From the NCBI GenBank assembly GCA_902775975.1, contig CACYOC010000007.1:1-64000 (forward strand): a stretch of 64,000 nt of DNA, written 5' to 3'. Under the pieces are notes generated by a model. The model had not been told where the DNA came from, searched no databases, and saw nothing but the letters and a program-made list of their open reading frames with translations. Below are positions 22,101-30,553 of the stretch, one piece after another (within the stretch, counting starts at the first letter, position 1; each line of letters opens with the position of its first letter). The stretch comes from an uncultured Bacteroidales bacterium (GTDB taxonomy: Bacteria; Bacteroidota; Bacteroidia; Bacteroidales; Bacteroidaceae). The position numbers and the translations under genes are program-made.

Positions 22101-24312
22101 CAGCGAGTTGAACGACGACCATGTAGAACTTTACGACATCAGCGCTAAGACCACAACCAGTCAGTCGTCTGCCAACCGTCAGGCCAGCGAGTTCAGTGCT
22201 GCCACTGCCGGCGACTGCGAAGCGATGGGCTTCAGCGAGGTGACACAGCACATCTCCGTTCCTGCCTCGGCTAACACACAGCAGCGTTTCAACCTGGACA
22301 ACGAGGTGATGCAGAACTCGCGCATCGTGGTGAAGATACGCCAAGGCGCCAGCGGCACGTGGAAGGAGACCGTTGTTCCCAAGGTACAGGGTGAAGGAGC
22401 CGCTGAAGGCTATGTCGATATAGCTCCACGCGTGACCGTCCAGGCTGACGGCAAGGCAGCCTGTCTGTGGAAGCACGGCAAGTTCACGATGCCTGTCTTT
22501 GACGGCAAGGTTTCGGACATGACGGTAGAAGACTCGCTGGCATGCCGCGAGTTCAGCGGAAAGATGATGTTCTCCGTCTATGACGGTCAGCAGTGGACAG
22601 CCCCCCGGACCCTTCTTCCCTCCATCAACAGCCACAGCACGCCCGTCGATTACCAGCTGGTCATGCACAAGGACTCGTTGCTGATGGCTGTCAATATCGT
22701 TGGTGAAGAAGAAAAGAACGGTCGCTGGGAGCGCGACGTGACGCTGTGGTATCACAGCTACGTCAACGGGCAGCTGGCTTCCACCATCGACGTCGATAAC
22801 GTCCAGAAGTTCTCGCTCGGCATGGTTGGCGACCGCCTCTTCTGTGCTTCCATTATCGAGACCCCCGACAGCATCCGCGACATCCGCGTCAAGGCATTAA
22901 GCATGCGGGGTATTGCCGACTGCGAGTTCTCCACAGACCTCGCCCTGTCTAACCAAATGCCCCAGAGTGTCAAGATTGTGGCCGACCAAAAGCTCGACAA
23001 CCCCACCGACTTTGCCATCGTGTGGACGCGCAACGACAACATCATTCGCAAGGACGGCAAGATGATATCCCTGCCCACCATGCAGACCATTCTCAACGTC
23101 TCTCGCATCTTTATGGAAGACAACATGGCTGCCACGCCGCATATTACCATCGGTGCCACACGCGACAAACTGGTGCTGGATGCCTTCGATGCCTATCTGA
23201 ACGACAACGAGATACGCACGGTCTATACGTTGACCGACCCTGAGACCTACCAGTCGCGCATCATGCTGAGCACGCAGGAGTTCTACAACAACTTCGAGTA
23301 TAGGCTGAGCTGCAACGATGCAGCCCTCATAGGCGGCAACAAGATGCCTGTGGATTTGACTATCTATAATACCGGTACTTCGCCTATCATCAGCGTTTCG
23401 GGTAAGATTAACGACCAGGACATCACGACGATGATGACTGACGACGACCGCTACAACCTCTATATTGCTCCAAACGACGCGGAGACCATCCCGCTGCTAT
23501 ATCCTGTTGCTGCCGACTTCAACGGCGTTCTGCTGCCCAAGGACATTGCCGCAGACTACGAGAACGTCTTCATGGCCAGCTACTCCAAGCGCCGTGGTGC
23601 CAGCCTGCGCCGCACCGTCAAACCCAACGAGGACAACGAGTGTGAGTTGGCAAACGGCTATGAAAACATCAGCTGCCGATTGGTCAACCACTCGGTCGAG
23701 GGCACCGTCAATACCTTCGACATCGAGGTCACCGACCACTCCGAGGACGGTCTGCGCGACAACCACGTCGTCTATGTAGGCGTCTATCCCGGTCCGTGTT
23801 ACAACATTCCTTTCTGCGACACTGCCGAGCAGACATTGACAGCCGACGACTTCGAGATCATCGGTGGCGAGCGCAAGGCTTACGTCACCGTCACCGTACA
23901 GAATGTCAGCGAGAACACGTGGGGCTGCATCAATACCTTTGTCTATGACAAGCGCCTGTTAGACCTTGAGACCGATGAAGACTTGTCAGACTACTACGTC
24001 GTCGGCAACCTGTCGAGTGGCGACTGCCATACAGGTGTCGAAATCATTCCTGCCGAGGAGGACGAGGTGACGGGTATTCCCGTTGTCCGCAGCGACGAAG
24101 CCCGTCAGCACCACATCACGGTTGCTCGTACGGAGGGTGGTTTCCGCCTCTCCGGACTGACCGATGCCGACGGCTACGTCCGCGTGTTCGACGCCAAGGC
24201 AACGCCCGTCCATGGTGCTCCTGTGACCACGGGTACGATGTTCGTTCCCGTCAGCCAGCACGGAGTCTATCTCATCTCTACCAACAGTGAAATCTTCAAG
24301 TTCAACTATTAA
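19111..24312 (+). CDS. Giant secreted protein of unknown function (1733 aa)
   Basis: I do not recognise a named family. A signal peptide (MKRIFSLLLLAIGILSLQAQ) precedes an N-terminal beta-rich half with long stretches resembling Ig-like or carboxypeptidase-like modules. At about residues 585-915 there is Gly/aromatic alternation (VARAGLALSLTWDPLGG, VRVGAKAQGGFAWGGQIYQG) that looks like strands of a membrane or barrel-like sheet. The DNA for this part (about 20850-21900) is more AT-rich and uses codons unlike both flanks, suggesting a swapped module. A second beta-rich half (about 920-1680) follows. The C-terminus, with ADGYVRVFDAKATPVHG and GVYLISTNSE, resembles a type A sorting domain of the type IX secretion system; that is inference. 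It is first of three genes, 10 bp before the next. Confidence 0.7.
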   Translation: MKRIFSLLLLAIGILSLQAQDFNLYFANNISDVSNLRSIRKSNQLNWQLVTNGALATNKVQVEGVKDMFAATTMKGREQQQQFWKMRDNTLLCFRINDGNNKGASYEVHMYYNDNQEFLYLCVSNYFFVNIPHKDDKVTIKVNKNVSGNVEKTDTTTFTYQVFDWNDDRLYTFQLDSKRQAENRSYLLEYTTKKENGQTTTKTLELKNDKFQSFYVPDEELLTAVNLISNNNGNQQKLKMDLNKILNGVWLADDFMRPRLETTFNLDKHANRELTIFNMLGTGLVERFDTLFLTVHGRKNRFVENATLNVVSLNHKGEYVADSNVKVDKYDSKKNAYRVITMGNPAYIEILAPGYCPRLYRYLGASDPATGVLDTKRCHASVTLLPGNYDSQKEVISEQIIFLLKNLNTSTTVGDKKYQKFGIDSIRTETRSKESEVIYIEDGGYQDPKMLNGKQIDKYARMRITMSVPKGKNQQSPALTAKEKGGSTSYSFTYLDRQSVLASNYPGLTRDYFDLYYNLLDPQLPEGKPYKLLLTIGDRSFGQFPYLKRRTLDYKKTEKKAEEEGKKTIALDPAKMAHGFSGFSDINFVFAPSFNFNLASIPGLAFSVVPVFHWDQMYMDLFLKLSLGWGKVKEKGRTKESRDAVNNYNVKEGLLLYSEPGSKDKIHPKTRESENVPSRKLTLNPTNKSFALKKQDKEEWFLTEFDDIFKVEGNKMGKGAYLDALVSFCLPLNFEGFYVKDITATLGYGMHAAWGGDAKDILGRLNEGVIGKLPNWLQFKAMMNAALYGEGTIGVKRYGFKRKNGVLKAGKMGWIFQLDLVARAGLALSLTWDPLGGYDPKGTWGYLSKFVSLSGNVRVGAKAQGGFAWGGQIYQGFSGSDWGFKLLIMAGGELMADIKTPVCHWRPRISGCLGNRWILPQNTGNPYHPDYPWWAKANNNARDFSHRAGETGEEGREELTPTTSFVDVGDCIISNVGGRANPTFLHNGTVALLNEQSSELNDDHVELYDISAKTTTSQSSANRQASEFSAATAGDCEAMGFSEVTQHISVPASANTQQRFNLDNEVMQNSRIVVKIRQGASGTWKETVVPKVQGEGAAEGYVDIAPRVTVQADGKAACLWKHGKFTMPVFDGKVSDMTVEDSLACREFSGKMMFSVYDGQQWTAPRTLLPSINSHSTPVDYQLVMHKDSLLMAVNIVGEEEKNGRWERDVTLWYHSYVNGQLASTIDVDNVQKFSLGMVGDRLFCASIIETPDSIRDIRVKALSMRGIADCEFSTDLALSNQMPQSVKIVADQKLDNPTDFAIVWTRNDNIIRKDGKMISLPTMQTILNVSRIFMEDNMAATPHITIGATRDKLVLDAFDAYLNDNEIRTVYTLTDPETYQSRIMLSTQEFYNNFEYRLSCNDAALIGGNKMPVDLTIYNTGTSPIISVSGKINDQDITTMMTDDDRYNLYIAPNDAETIPLLYPVAADFNGVLLPKDIAADYENVFMASYSKRRGASLRRTVKPNEDNECELANGYENISCRLVNHSVEGTVNTFDIEVTDHSEDGLRDNHVVYVGVYPGPCYNIPFCDTAEQTLTADDFEIIGGERKAYVTVTVQNVSENTWGCINTFVYDKRLLDLETDEDLSDYYVVGNLSSGDCHTGVEIIPAEEDEVTGIPVVRSDEARQHHITVARTEGGFRLSGLTDADGYVRVFDAKATPVHGAPVTTGTMFVPVSQHGVYLISTNSEIFKFNY

Positions 24313-24322
24313 AGCTTTATCC

Positions 24323-27300
24323 ATGATGAAACAACGTATCATATACATCAGCACAGCGCTATTCGCCTTGCTGTTTCTGACGCCCCAAGTGCAGGTGTCG
24401 GCAGAGTCCTATTATTTCGGACATAACAACTGGGAGTGGATGTGGGATAAAATGTACAAGGACAGCTACGGCGGCTTCAGCGGCTCGGGCACCAAGAACG
24501 ACCCTTACATCATTCAGGATGCCTACCGTCTTGCCAAGCTGGCCTACGAGGTCAATGTGCGCCACAACACTTTCAAGGGCAAGTTTTTCAAGCTCAGCAA
24601 CAACATCAACTTGCAGGAAGCTCAGGTGGATGGTTATCCCAGCCTTTGGATTCCCATCGGCGTGAATCGCAAGCACCCCTTCGACGGCTATTTCGACGGC
24701 AATGGCAAGACCATTACCGGTCTGCGCATCGATTCGGAAGCCGGCATAGAAGAGCACTTCAGCTGGGGACTGTTCGGGGCCTGCCGTGGAGGCATCAGGA
24801 ACGTCATCATCAAGTCGGCTAACATGCGTCTCGGTTCGAGAAGTTCCAGCATCAAGAGCCTCTATGCGGGACTGCTGTGCGGCTATCTGTTCTACGACAG
24901 GCAAGAGGAGGCCTACAACTGCATCTACGGCGCTGTCTATGGCTGTACAGTCGATGGCACCATTACGGGCAATATGACTGACGACATTGGCGACCGTGGC
25001 GTCGTAGGCGGACTGGTGGGCTATGCCAACAATCCCGTGAGCATCTACCGCTGCCAGGCAACGGTCACCGTGCGTGCCACCGACATGCGCAGCATTGGCG
25101 GCATCGTAGGCTTTATCAATGGCTATGACGGCAATCAGATAGATCATTGGAAAAAGAAATGGGGACCCTTAGAGACTTTCGTCTTCGACTGTACGGCTCA
25201 GGTCGATATTCAAGCCGGCGACGAGAAGCTGCAGCACTATCACGCTGGAGGCATCTGTGGCGACAACGACGGCGGCAACATTGAGGCATGTGCCTCGTCG
25301 GGCTCCATCACCACTGCCAAGAACGGCACGTCGGCAGGCATCTGCGGACGCAATATGGGAAATGTCATCGGCTGTGTCAGCGTGGCTCGTCTGACGGGCG
25401 GCTGGAACGTCGGCGGCATTGTCGGAAAGAACGAAGACACCACTATCGGCGGCAAGTCCTACTACGGACGCATTGCCTACTGCGTCTATAGCGGCCATCT
25501 CGACGGCACTGCTTCGCGCTATGCCGGAGGCATTGCCGCACGCTCGTCGTTTGTCGGCGAGACCAACTCGCTGTTCCTGGGCACTATGAAGGTGGGCACA
25601 TCCTGCAAGACGCATCCCGTAAGTCAGCCTACCGATAACAAGCGCGACGAGGATAACGTCTGCTGCTATTTCGACCTCAACCTGTTCAATGCTCCTTCCG
25701 ACAAGGATGCCACGGCATTACCCGTCGGCACGCTGATCAACGGTCAAAGCAACAGTCTGCCGCTGGCCACCGCCAACGTCACGACGCTCAAGAACACCCG
25801 CGAGTCAGCCGGTGCCATCGAGGTCACGGGCGTCAGCTATCAGTTTGTGGAGGGGCGCTATCCCAAGATTATCATCACCAGCGCCAACAACGCCACTGCC
25901 GGTCAGATGATGGACGCTACCATCGACATAGTGAAGGCTGCCTGGGACGATGCCACGGAGCTGAAGACGCCTGTGCTCTTCCCCAGCTATGCCCTGATGG
26001 CTGCCATACCGCCGGGCTTCACCAATACCAACGAAGCCTACCACCTGGATGCTCCCTTCTCGGTTGCCGACAAGACGATAGAGGACAAGACCTTCCAATA
26101 CAACCTGGATGCACCTTCCGGTTCCGTTCAGAAGGACGGCACTACCGTGACGCCCCTCTATCCGGGTGAAGTCACCCTCTCTGTGACGTCGCCTGAACGC
26201 CTCACCAAGGACTTCCTGCTTGTCCTCTCCTCCGGCGAGCAGTGGGACGGCACCGTGGCCAACAACTACGGTGGCGGAACAGGAAAGGCTGGCGATCCCT
26301 ATCAGATCTATAATGTACGCCAGTTCGTCAAGGCCATGCGCGACAACAAGGCCGACGAGTACTACAAGCTCATGGGCGACATCTGGTTCAACAAAGACCT
26401 GTACGACGACAATGCCAAGCCTCGCAGCGGCAAGTATGCCTGGGAGCGCAAGTCGGACGAGAAATTTGTGTGGCGCGCCCAGCTCGACGGCGACGGCCAT
26501 CTCATTCGCGGACTGCATGTCACGAATGGCTACGGCATCTTCGACGAGATAGCAGGCACCGCCGTCCTGGAGAACCTTGCCATCGTCAACAGCCGCGTCG
26601 AGGTTCCCAATGTCTATCCAGCTTATGCGGCTTTCCTCGCACAATACATCCATGGCGGCGCCGTGGTGCGCAACTGTCTGTTCGACGGTTTCGTACACAG
26701 CAAGGGATCCGATGCGAGGGCATTGTGCTACTCCTACCTGCACACCCCCGAGGCGAAAGTCACCATCGAGGACTGCGTGATAGCCATTCAGTTCAACTAT
26801 TCCAGCGACATGTACCTGCTGGGTAGCGGCAATGTGTTGAAAGAACCCAGCCACATCAATCGCTGTCTGGTGCTCACGGCGGCGAGCAGCATCCATTTCG
26901 TACAGGACGTCACGCGCACCGACAAGACCTATTACCACCAGGGCTATTCTAGCAGCATGTACGTGGGCGAGGATGAAGAATATGCACGCTCTGCCAAAGA
27001 CCTGACCAGCGGCACGCTATACAGCGGTGAAGCGCGCTGGCAGTCGGAGCCCGGCCACTATCCCATGCTGAAGACCTTCGCCAAGACCAGCTACGGGCGC
27101 CTGTTGTCGCTGCCCGTCTATTCCACCATGGAGAACCGCATCAACGGTATGATGCAATCCACCGAGTTCGGCTACGGCAGCACGGCGTGGTCGAGCAACA
27201 ACGACGCGGTGGAGGTGGATAACGATGCCCTCGTCATGGTACCCCTGAAAGACGAGGACTGCTATCTGGTGCGCCAGCTCGACGATGCCCGTGTGCTGCT

Positions 27301-29899
27301 ACCCATCTGTTTGGGCAGCGGCTGCAAGATGGGCATCACCTTTGCCGACGAACATGCCAAGAACGTCTGCACCGCCCATTTCGACACGGACGGCAACCAG
27401 CAGCTGACGCTCCGCGAGCTCAACAGCGTGACGGCATCAGCCCTCGGCACGGCCATGGCGTCGAGCGAGGCAGAGGCTTCCCAGATTGAGAAGTTCCTCG
27501 AGCTGTCCTACTTCACGGGCATCACCGCCCTCGGTGCCGACGATGCCAGTGCCAGGCTTCACGGCGCCGGCGATGCGCTGGGAGCAACAAAACCCTTCAA
27601 GAACCTGCAGCACCTGAAGGAGGTACGCCTGCCGGGAAACATCACGGCACTCTACGACGGAGCCTTCGAAGGCTGCACCGACCTGGAGACCGTCACGCTG
27701 CCTTCCAAGCTGACCACGGTGAAGGGGCATCCGTTCTATGGCTCCAGCGTCAAGACGATACTCGTCGATTCGCTCAATTCCGTCTATCAGTCGCGCGACG
27801 GCATGCTGCTGACCAAGACCGGTGACCTGGTGTGCTACCCCAACGGGCGCAGCGGCACCAGCATCACCCTCTCGGGAACCATCGGCAACATCCTGCCCAA
27901 CGCCATCTACAAGATTGACAAGTTAGACTCCATCTTCATCGACAACCCTGGTGCCGACAAGATAACGTATCTGCAGAACAACGGCATTACCCACTATAGC
28001 GGCGAGGCGAAGATGCGCGTCTATATCAACGACGGCACCGAGGATGCCACACTCTACAAGCGGTATATGAACAACGACACGTGGGCAGATATTGCCGATG
28101 CCGGACTGTTAGGACGATACTATCCGCTGACCTTCAACGACGCAAAGGCTGTCACGCTCTATCTGGGCTTCGACACACAGCTGCCCGCCGACCAGCGCGT
28201 CTATCTGGTCAGCAAGGACGATACCGACGACGGGACCGCCATGCTGCTGAACATCAGCAAGAAGATTGACAACAAGCTGGCAAAGAAGACTGCCGTCGTG
28301 GTGCGGTCGCCCTACGCAGGCATTGTCAAGCTCTTCCCCTATACGGGCGCCGACATCGTCACCATTCCCCTCTACCTCAACGGCCTCAATGGCGTTGGCG
28401 AGAAGGGCATGAACGTCAATCAGGGCGACAGCAACCAGGGCAACTGCCTCACGCTGGGTCGCAACAGTCAGAAGCAGTTAGGATTCTTCTACTTCAAGAA
28501 CAGTTTCATACAGCCCTACCGTGCCTATCTCACAGTGAACACCATCAACGCCCGAATGGTGGAGTTCGACGACGTCACTGACCTCGACATCGCAGACGTC
28601 AGCGAAGAACCCACGCAGGAAGTGGAAGCCGACCTCTTCGACGACCTCTTCGCCTACAAGAAGAGCGACGACGGGAAGTCGTGCCGGGCCGTGTGGTACT
28701 ACGGCGACCCTCAGAACATCACCATTCCTGCCGAGGTGGAGGGCATTCCCGTCACCGCCATGGGCAAGAACGTCTTCTACGGCAACGAAGAGCCCGTCTG
28801 GTCGGTCACCGTGCCCAGCAGCATCAAGACGCTGCGCGTGGCTCGCAGGGAGAGAGACAACCCCTTCTACGGACTCAACGACAGCACCATCGTCTATCTG
28901 CCCTCTGCCGATGCAGGCTACACCATGCCTGACGACGAGTGGAACGTGGTAATGGGCGACCAGTGCAAGCGGCTGTATTTGTTCGATGAGTTCTCATTCG
29001 TTCCTCCCCGTGATTTCTATGCCGACTACGTGCAATATGCCAATCAGCTGTGGGCCAAGACCAATATCGTTAGTAACTACCAAGCAGGCGATGTGGAAGA
29101 AATGAAAGTCGATGGCAAGGACGGCACCAACGAGTCGCTGGCACGCGAAGTCGATTTCGACCTCTTCGACATCCAGTACAAGCGCAAGGCCTATGCCGTC
29201 TGCCTGCCCTTCGACGTGGACCTCAAGGCCATGGAAATTAACGACGAGAGTGTGCTGAAAGCCTACCAGCTGAAGTATGTCAAGGACAACCTCCACTTCA
29301 TCTTCGTGGAAGTGCCCCAGCAGCTCAAGGCTGGCGAGCCCTACTTCATCGTTGTCGATGGCGGTGGCTTTTTCCTGTCGAATGACCATAAGACAAAGTT
29401 AAGTGCTCAGTTGCATCCATTGACTGTCACTGACTACAACACTGGCGCCACAGTGGGACAGTTCAAGGGAACCTTCGCCTTCCTAACCAACGAAGAGGCG
29501 GTGAACGACCACGCCTATATCATCCAGTCATCCGGAAACTGGCATCGTGTCGCCAATAAAACAGCGGCGCAAAGACAAGCGAAAGTATGGCCCTTCCGTG
29601 CCTATTTCAGTCGAAGTGACGGTTTTGTGCGCAACCGCTACTTCACCAACTATCAGTCTGGTGCGAGCCAAGCCCGTCAGCGCGTAGCAGACGATGGCAT
29701 CACCGACTTCCCCACGGATGCTTATGCCAGCGACTATGACTTCGAGGTGGAAGACGACGCCACGTCTATCCGTCCCGTTATCCATACCATCGACCTCGAT
29801 GGCACCGAACATCTCTACGACCTCAGCGGTCGTCCACTCAACGGCAAGCCCACCAAGGGTGCATACATCAAGAACGGAAAGAAATACATCCATCAATAA
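24323..29899 (+). CDS. GLUG-repeat and BspA-type LRR surface protein (1858 aa)
   Basis: The start is ATG 24323 (ATG 24326 also possible), giving a signal peptide that ends VQVSAES. The N-terminal third has GLUG-like beta-helix repeats, with GGLVGYANN, GGIVGFING, GGICGDNDGG, AGICGRNMGN and GGIVGKNED. A second GLUG-like block begins near residue 650 (GTGKAGDPYQIYNVRQF). An EF-hand-like loop DTDGNQQLTLREL lies near residue 1021. BspA-type leucine-rich repeats follow at about 1090-1200 (LKEVRLPGNITALYDGAFEGC), with another near 1470. The C-terminus, EHLYDLSGRPL then GAYIKNGKKYI, is a form common at the ends of Prevotella surface proteins and resembles a sorting signal. Such proteins usually bind host or bacterial surfaces; the ligand is unknown. 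Confidence 0.8.
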   Translation: MMKQRIIYISTALFALLFLTPQVQVSAESYYFGHNNWEWMWDKMYKDSYGGFSGSGTKNDPYIIQDAYRLAKLAYEVNVRHNTFKGKFFKLSNNINLQEAQVDGYPSLWIPIGVNRKHPFDGYFDGNGKTITGLRIDSEAGIEEHFSWGLFGACRGGIRNVIIKSANMRLGSRSSSIKSLYAGLLCGYLFYDRQEEAYNCIYGAVYGCTVDGTITGNMTDDIGDRGVVGGLVGYANNPVSIYRCQATVTVRATDMRSIGGIVGFINGYDGNQIDHWKKKWGPLETFVFDCTAQVDIQAGDEKLQHYHAGGICGDNDGGNIEACASSGSITTAKNGTSAGICGRNMGNVIGCVSVARLTGGWNVGGIVGKNEDTTIGGKSYYGRIAYCVYSGHLDGTASRYAGGIAARSSFVGETNSLFLGTMKVGTSCKTHPVSQPTDNKRDEDNVCCYFDLNLFNAPSDKDATALPVGTLINGQSNSLPLATANVTTLKNTRESAGAIEVTGVSYQFVEGRYPKIIITSANNATAGQMMDATIDIVKAAWDDATELKTPVLFPSYALMAAIPPGFTNTNEAYHLDAPFSVADKTIEDKTFQYNLDAPSGSVQKDGTTVTPLYPGEVTLSVTSPERLTKDFLLVLSSGEQWDGTVANNYGGGTGKAGDPYQIYNVRQFVKAMRDNKADEYYKLMGDIWFNKDLYDDNAKPRSGKYAWERKSDEKFVWRAQLDGDGHLIRGLHVTNGYGIFDEIAGTAVLENLAIVNSRVEVPNVYPAYAAFLAQYIHGGAVVRNCLFDGFVHSKGSDARALCYSYLHTPEAKVTIEDCVIAIQFNYSSDMYLLGSGNVLKEPSHINRCLVLTAASSIHFVQDVTRTDKTYYHQGYSSSMYVGEDEEYARSAKDLTSGTLYSGEARWQSEPGHYPMLKTFAKTSYGRLLSLPVYSTMENRINGMMQSTEFGYGSTAWSSNNDAVEVDNDALVMVPLKDEDCYLVRQLDDARVLLPICLGSGCKMGITFADEHAKNVCTAHFDTDGNQQLTLRELNSVTASALGTAMASSEAEASQIEKFLELSYFTGITALGADDASARLHGAGDALGATKPFKNLQHLKEVRLPGNITALYDGAFEGCTDLETVTLPSKLTTVKGHPFYGSSVKTILVDSLNSVYQSRDGMLLTKTGDLVCYPNGRSGTSITLSGTIGNILPNAIYKIDKLDSIFIDNPGADKITYLQNNGITHYSGEAKMRVYINDGTEDATLYKRYMNNDTWADIADAGLLGRYYPLTFNDAKAVTLYLGFDTQLPADQRVYLVSKDDTDDGTAMLLNISKKIDNKLAKKTAVVVRSPYAGIVKLFPYTGADIVTIPLYLNGLNGVGEKGMNVNQGDSNQGNCLTLGRNSQKQLGFFYFKNSFIQPYRAYLTVNTINARMVEFDDVTDLDIADVSEEPTQEVEADLFDDLFAYKKSDDGKSCRAVWYYGDPQNITIPAEVEGIPVTAMGKNVFYGNEEPVWSVTVPSSIKTLRVARRERDNPFYGLNDSTIVYLPSADAGYTMPDDEWNVVMGDQCKRLYLFDEFSFVPPRDFYADYVQYANQLWAKTNIVSNYQAGDVEEMKVDGKDGTNESLAREVDFDLFDIQYKRKAYAVCLPFDVDLKAMEINDESVLKAYQLKYVKDNLHFIFVEVPQQLKAGEPYFIVVDGGGFFLSNDHKTKLSAQLHPLTVTDYNTGATVGQFKGTFAFLTNEEAVNDHAYIIQSSGNWHRVANKTAAQRQAKVWPFRAYFSRSDGFVRNRYFTNYQSGASQARQRVADDGITDFPTDAYASDYDFEVEDDATSIRPVIHTIDLDGTEHLYDLSGRPLNGKPTKGAYIKNGKKYIHQ

Positions 29900-29908
29900 A
29901 ACGCAAAA

Positions 29909-30082
29909 ATGAAAGACCAAAAGAAGAATTACCAAGAACCGGCATTGAACGTCATCAAGATGAGATCCCTGCCTTGTCTTCAAGATGGCTCTGATGGGCC
30001 TCCAGCCGAAGGAGGAGGAGGTAAAGACCCCTACGGTGAAGACCCCAACGGTGCCCGCCAGAACGACATGTTCGACGACTAA
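29909..30082 (+). CDS. Small acidic Gly/Pro-rich peptide (57 aa), third gene of the surface operon
   Basis: The frame opens 9 bp after the GLUG/LRR gene and ends just before a strong terminator, so it should be co-transcribed. The N-terminal third is basic with a YQEPALNVIKM pattern and a short hydrophobic, Cys-containing stretch (RSLPCLQDG). The rest is Gly/Pro/Asp-rich (PPAEGGGG, then DPYGEDPNG) and ends MFDD. I recall small proteins starting with a Tyr-x-x-Pro-x-x-x-Val-Ile pattern as common orphans in Bacteroidales, without a known role. There is no signal peptide and no maturation gene nearby. A peptide tag, a modified-peptide precursor or an accessory factor of the surface proteins are all possible. 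Confidence 0.7.
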   Translation: MKDQKKNYQEPALNVIKMRSLPCLQDGSDGPPAEGGGGKDPYGEDPNGARQNDMFDD

Positions 30083-30089
30083 AAGAACA

Positions 30090-30118
30090 GAAGCCCCCTG
30101 ACTCAGGAGGCTTCTTTT
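30090..30118 (+). terminator. Terminator of the surface-protein operon
   Basis: GAAGCC and GGCTTC pair, extended by CCT/AGG across one mismatch, followed by TTTTCTTTTT. It begins 8 bp after the stop of the 57-aa gene. Confidence 0.85.
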
Positions 30119-30152
30119 CTTTTTACTGCTTATAATGATAGCTCTAAAAAAG

Positions 30153-30240
30153 GTTTTTGGCGAGCGCTCAATTCATTTTTGGCGGGAGCCGTGAATATTT
30201 TTGGCGGGAGCCGTGAATGTTTTTAGCGGGAGCTAAAAAT
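30153..30240. repeat. Four tandem 22-bp hairpin repeats next to the RAYT gene
   Basis: Units start at 30153, 30175, 30197 and 30219. Units two and three are identical and carry GGC-GGGA-GCC. Unit four has AGC-GGGA-GCT, a paired change that keeps the stem and extends it with TTTTT/AAAAA. Unit one is diverged. This is the pattern expected of REP-like hairpins close to a RAYT. Confidence 0.8.
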
Positions 30241-30516
30241 AAACGAGAACCTGTCTTCCACCCGACGAAATACGTCTTCTCCCCCATCGAAAGCCGTTCG
30301 CGCACCCTGCGACAACGGCACTCCTTCAAAGCAAGTATAGTATTCGCCTGCGACATGTATATTCGAAACGACCGTATTTGGGAGCAATTATTTTAATCCG
30401 TCTTCCATCAACCATCATACATCTCCCGTCAGACTTCAGATGTCACTCACCTGTCCCCGTGTCATTCTTGAGTTAAACCATAGAAATCAAAGAACTCACA
30501 TTTTTTGTTTTTAACC

Positions 30517-30546
30517 TTGTTATTTCGATTATTTTGCTTATCTTTG
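30517..30546 (+). promoter_or_regulatory. Promoter of the RAYT gene
   Basis: TTG (30517-30519), a 19-base spacer and TATCTTTG (30539-30546). The ATG at 30554 is only seven bases downstream. Confidence 0.7.
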
Positions 30547-30553
30547 CAATGCA

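Larger units (their letters stand above)
30083..30553. other. 471-bp intergenic region before the RAYT gene
   Basis: It holds the operon terminator, four 22-bp hairpin repeats (30153-30240) and the RAYT promoter (30517-30546). The stretch 30400-30460 has CATCATACATCTCCCGTCAGACTTCAG-like words similar to those at 34077-34111. No convincing gene is seen on either strand. Confidence 0.6.

Noticed and set aside
29909..30082. Certain modified-peptide (RiPP) precursor
   Set aside because: No maturation enzyme or dedicated exporter is nearby, so only a weak possibility is kept.
30168..30356. 62-aa minus-strand frame across the 22-bp repeats
   Set aside because: Its C-terminal third is just translated hairpin repeat and there is no promoter or conserved motif.
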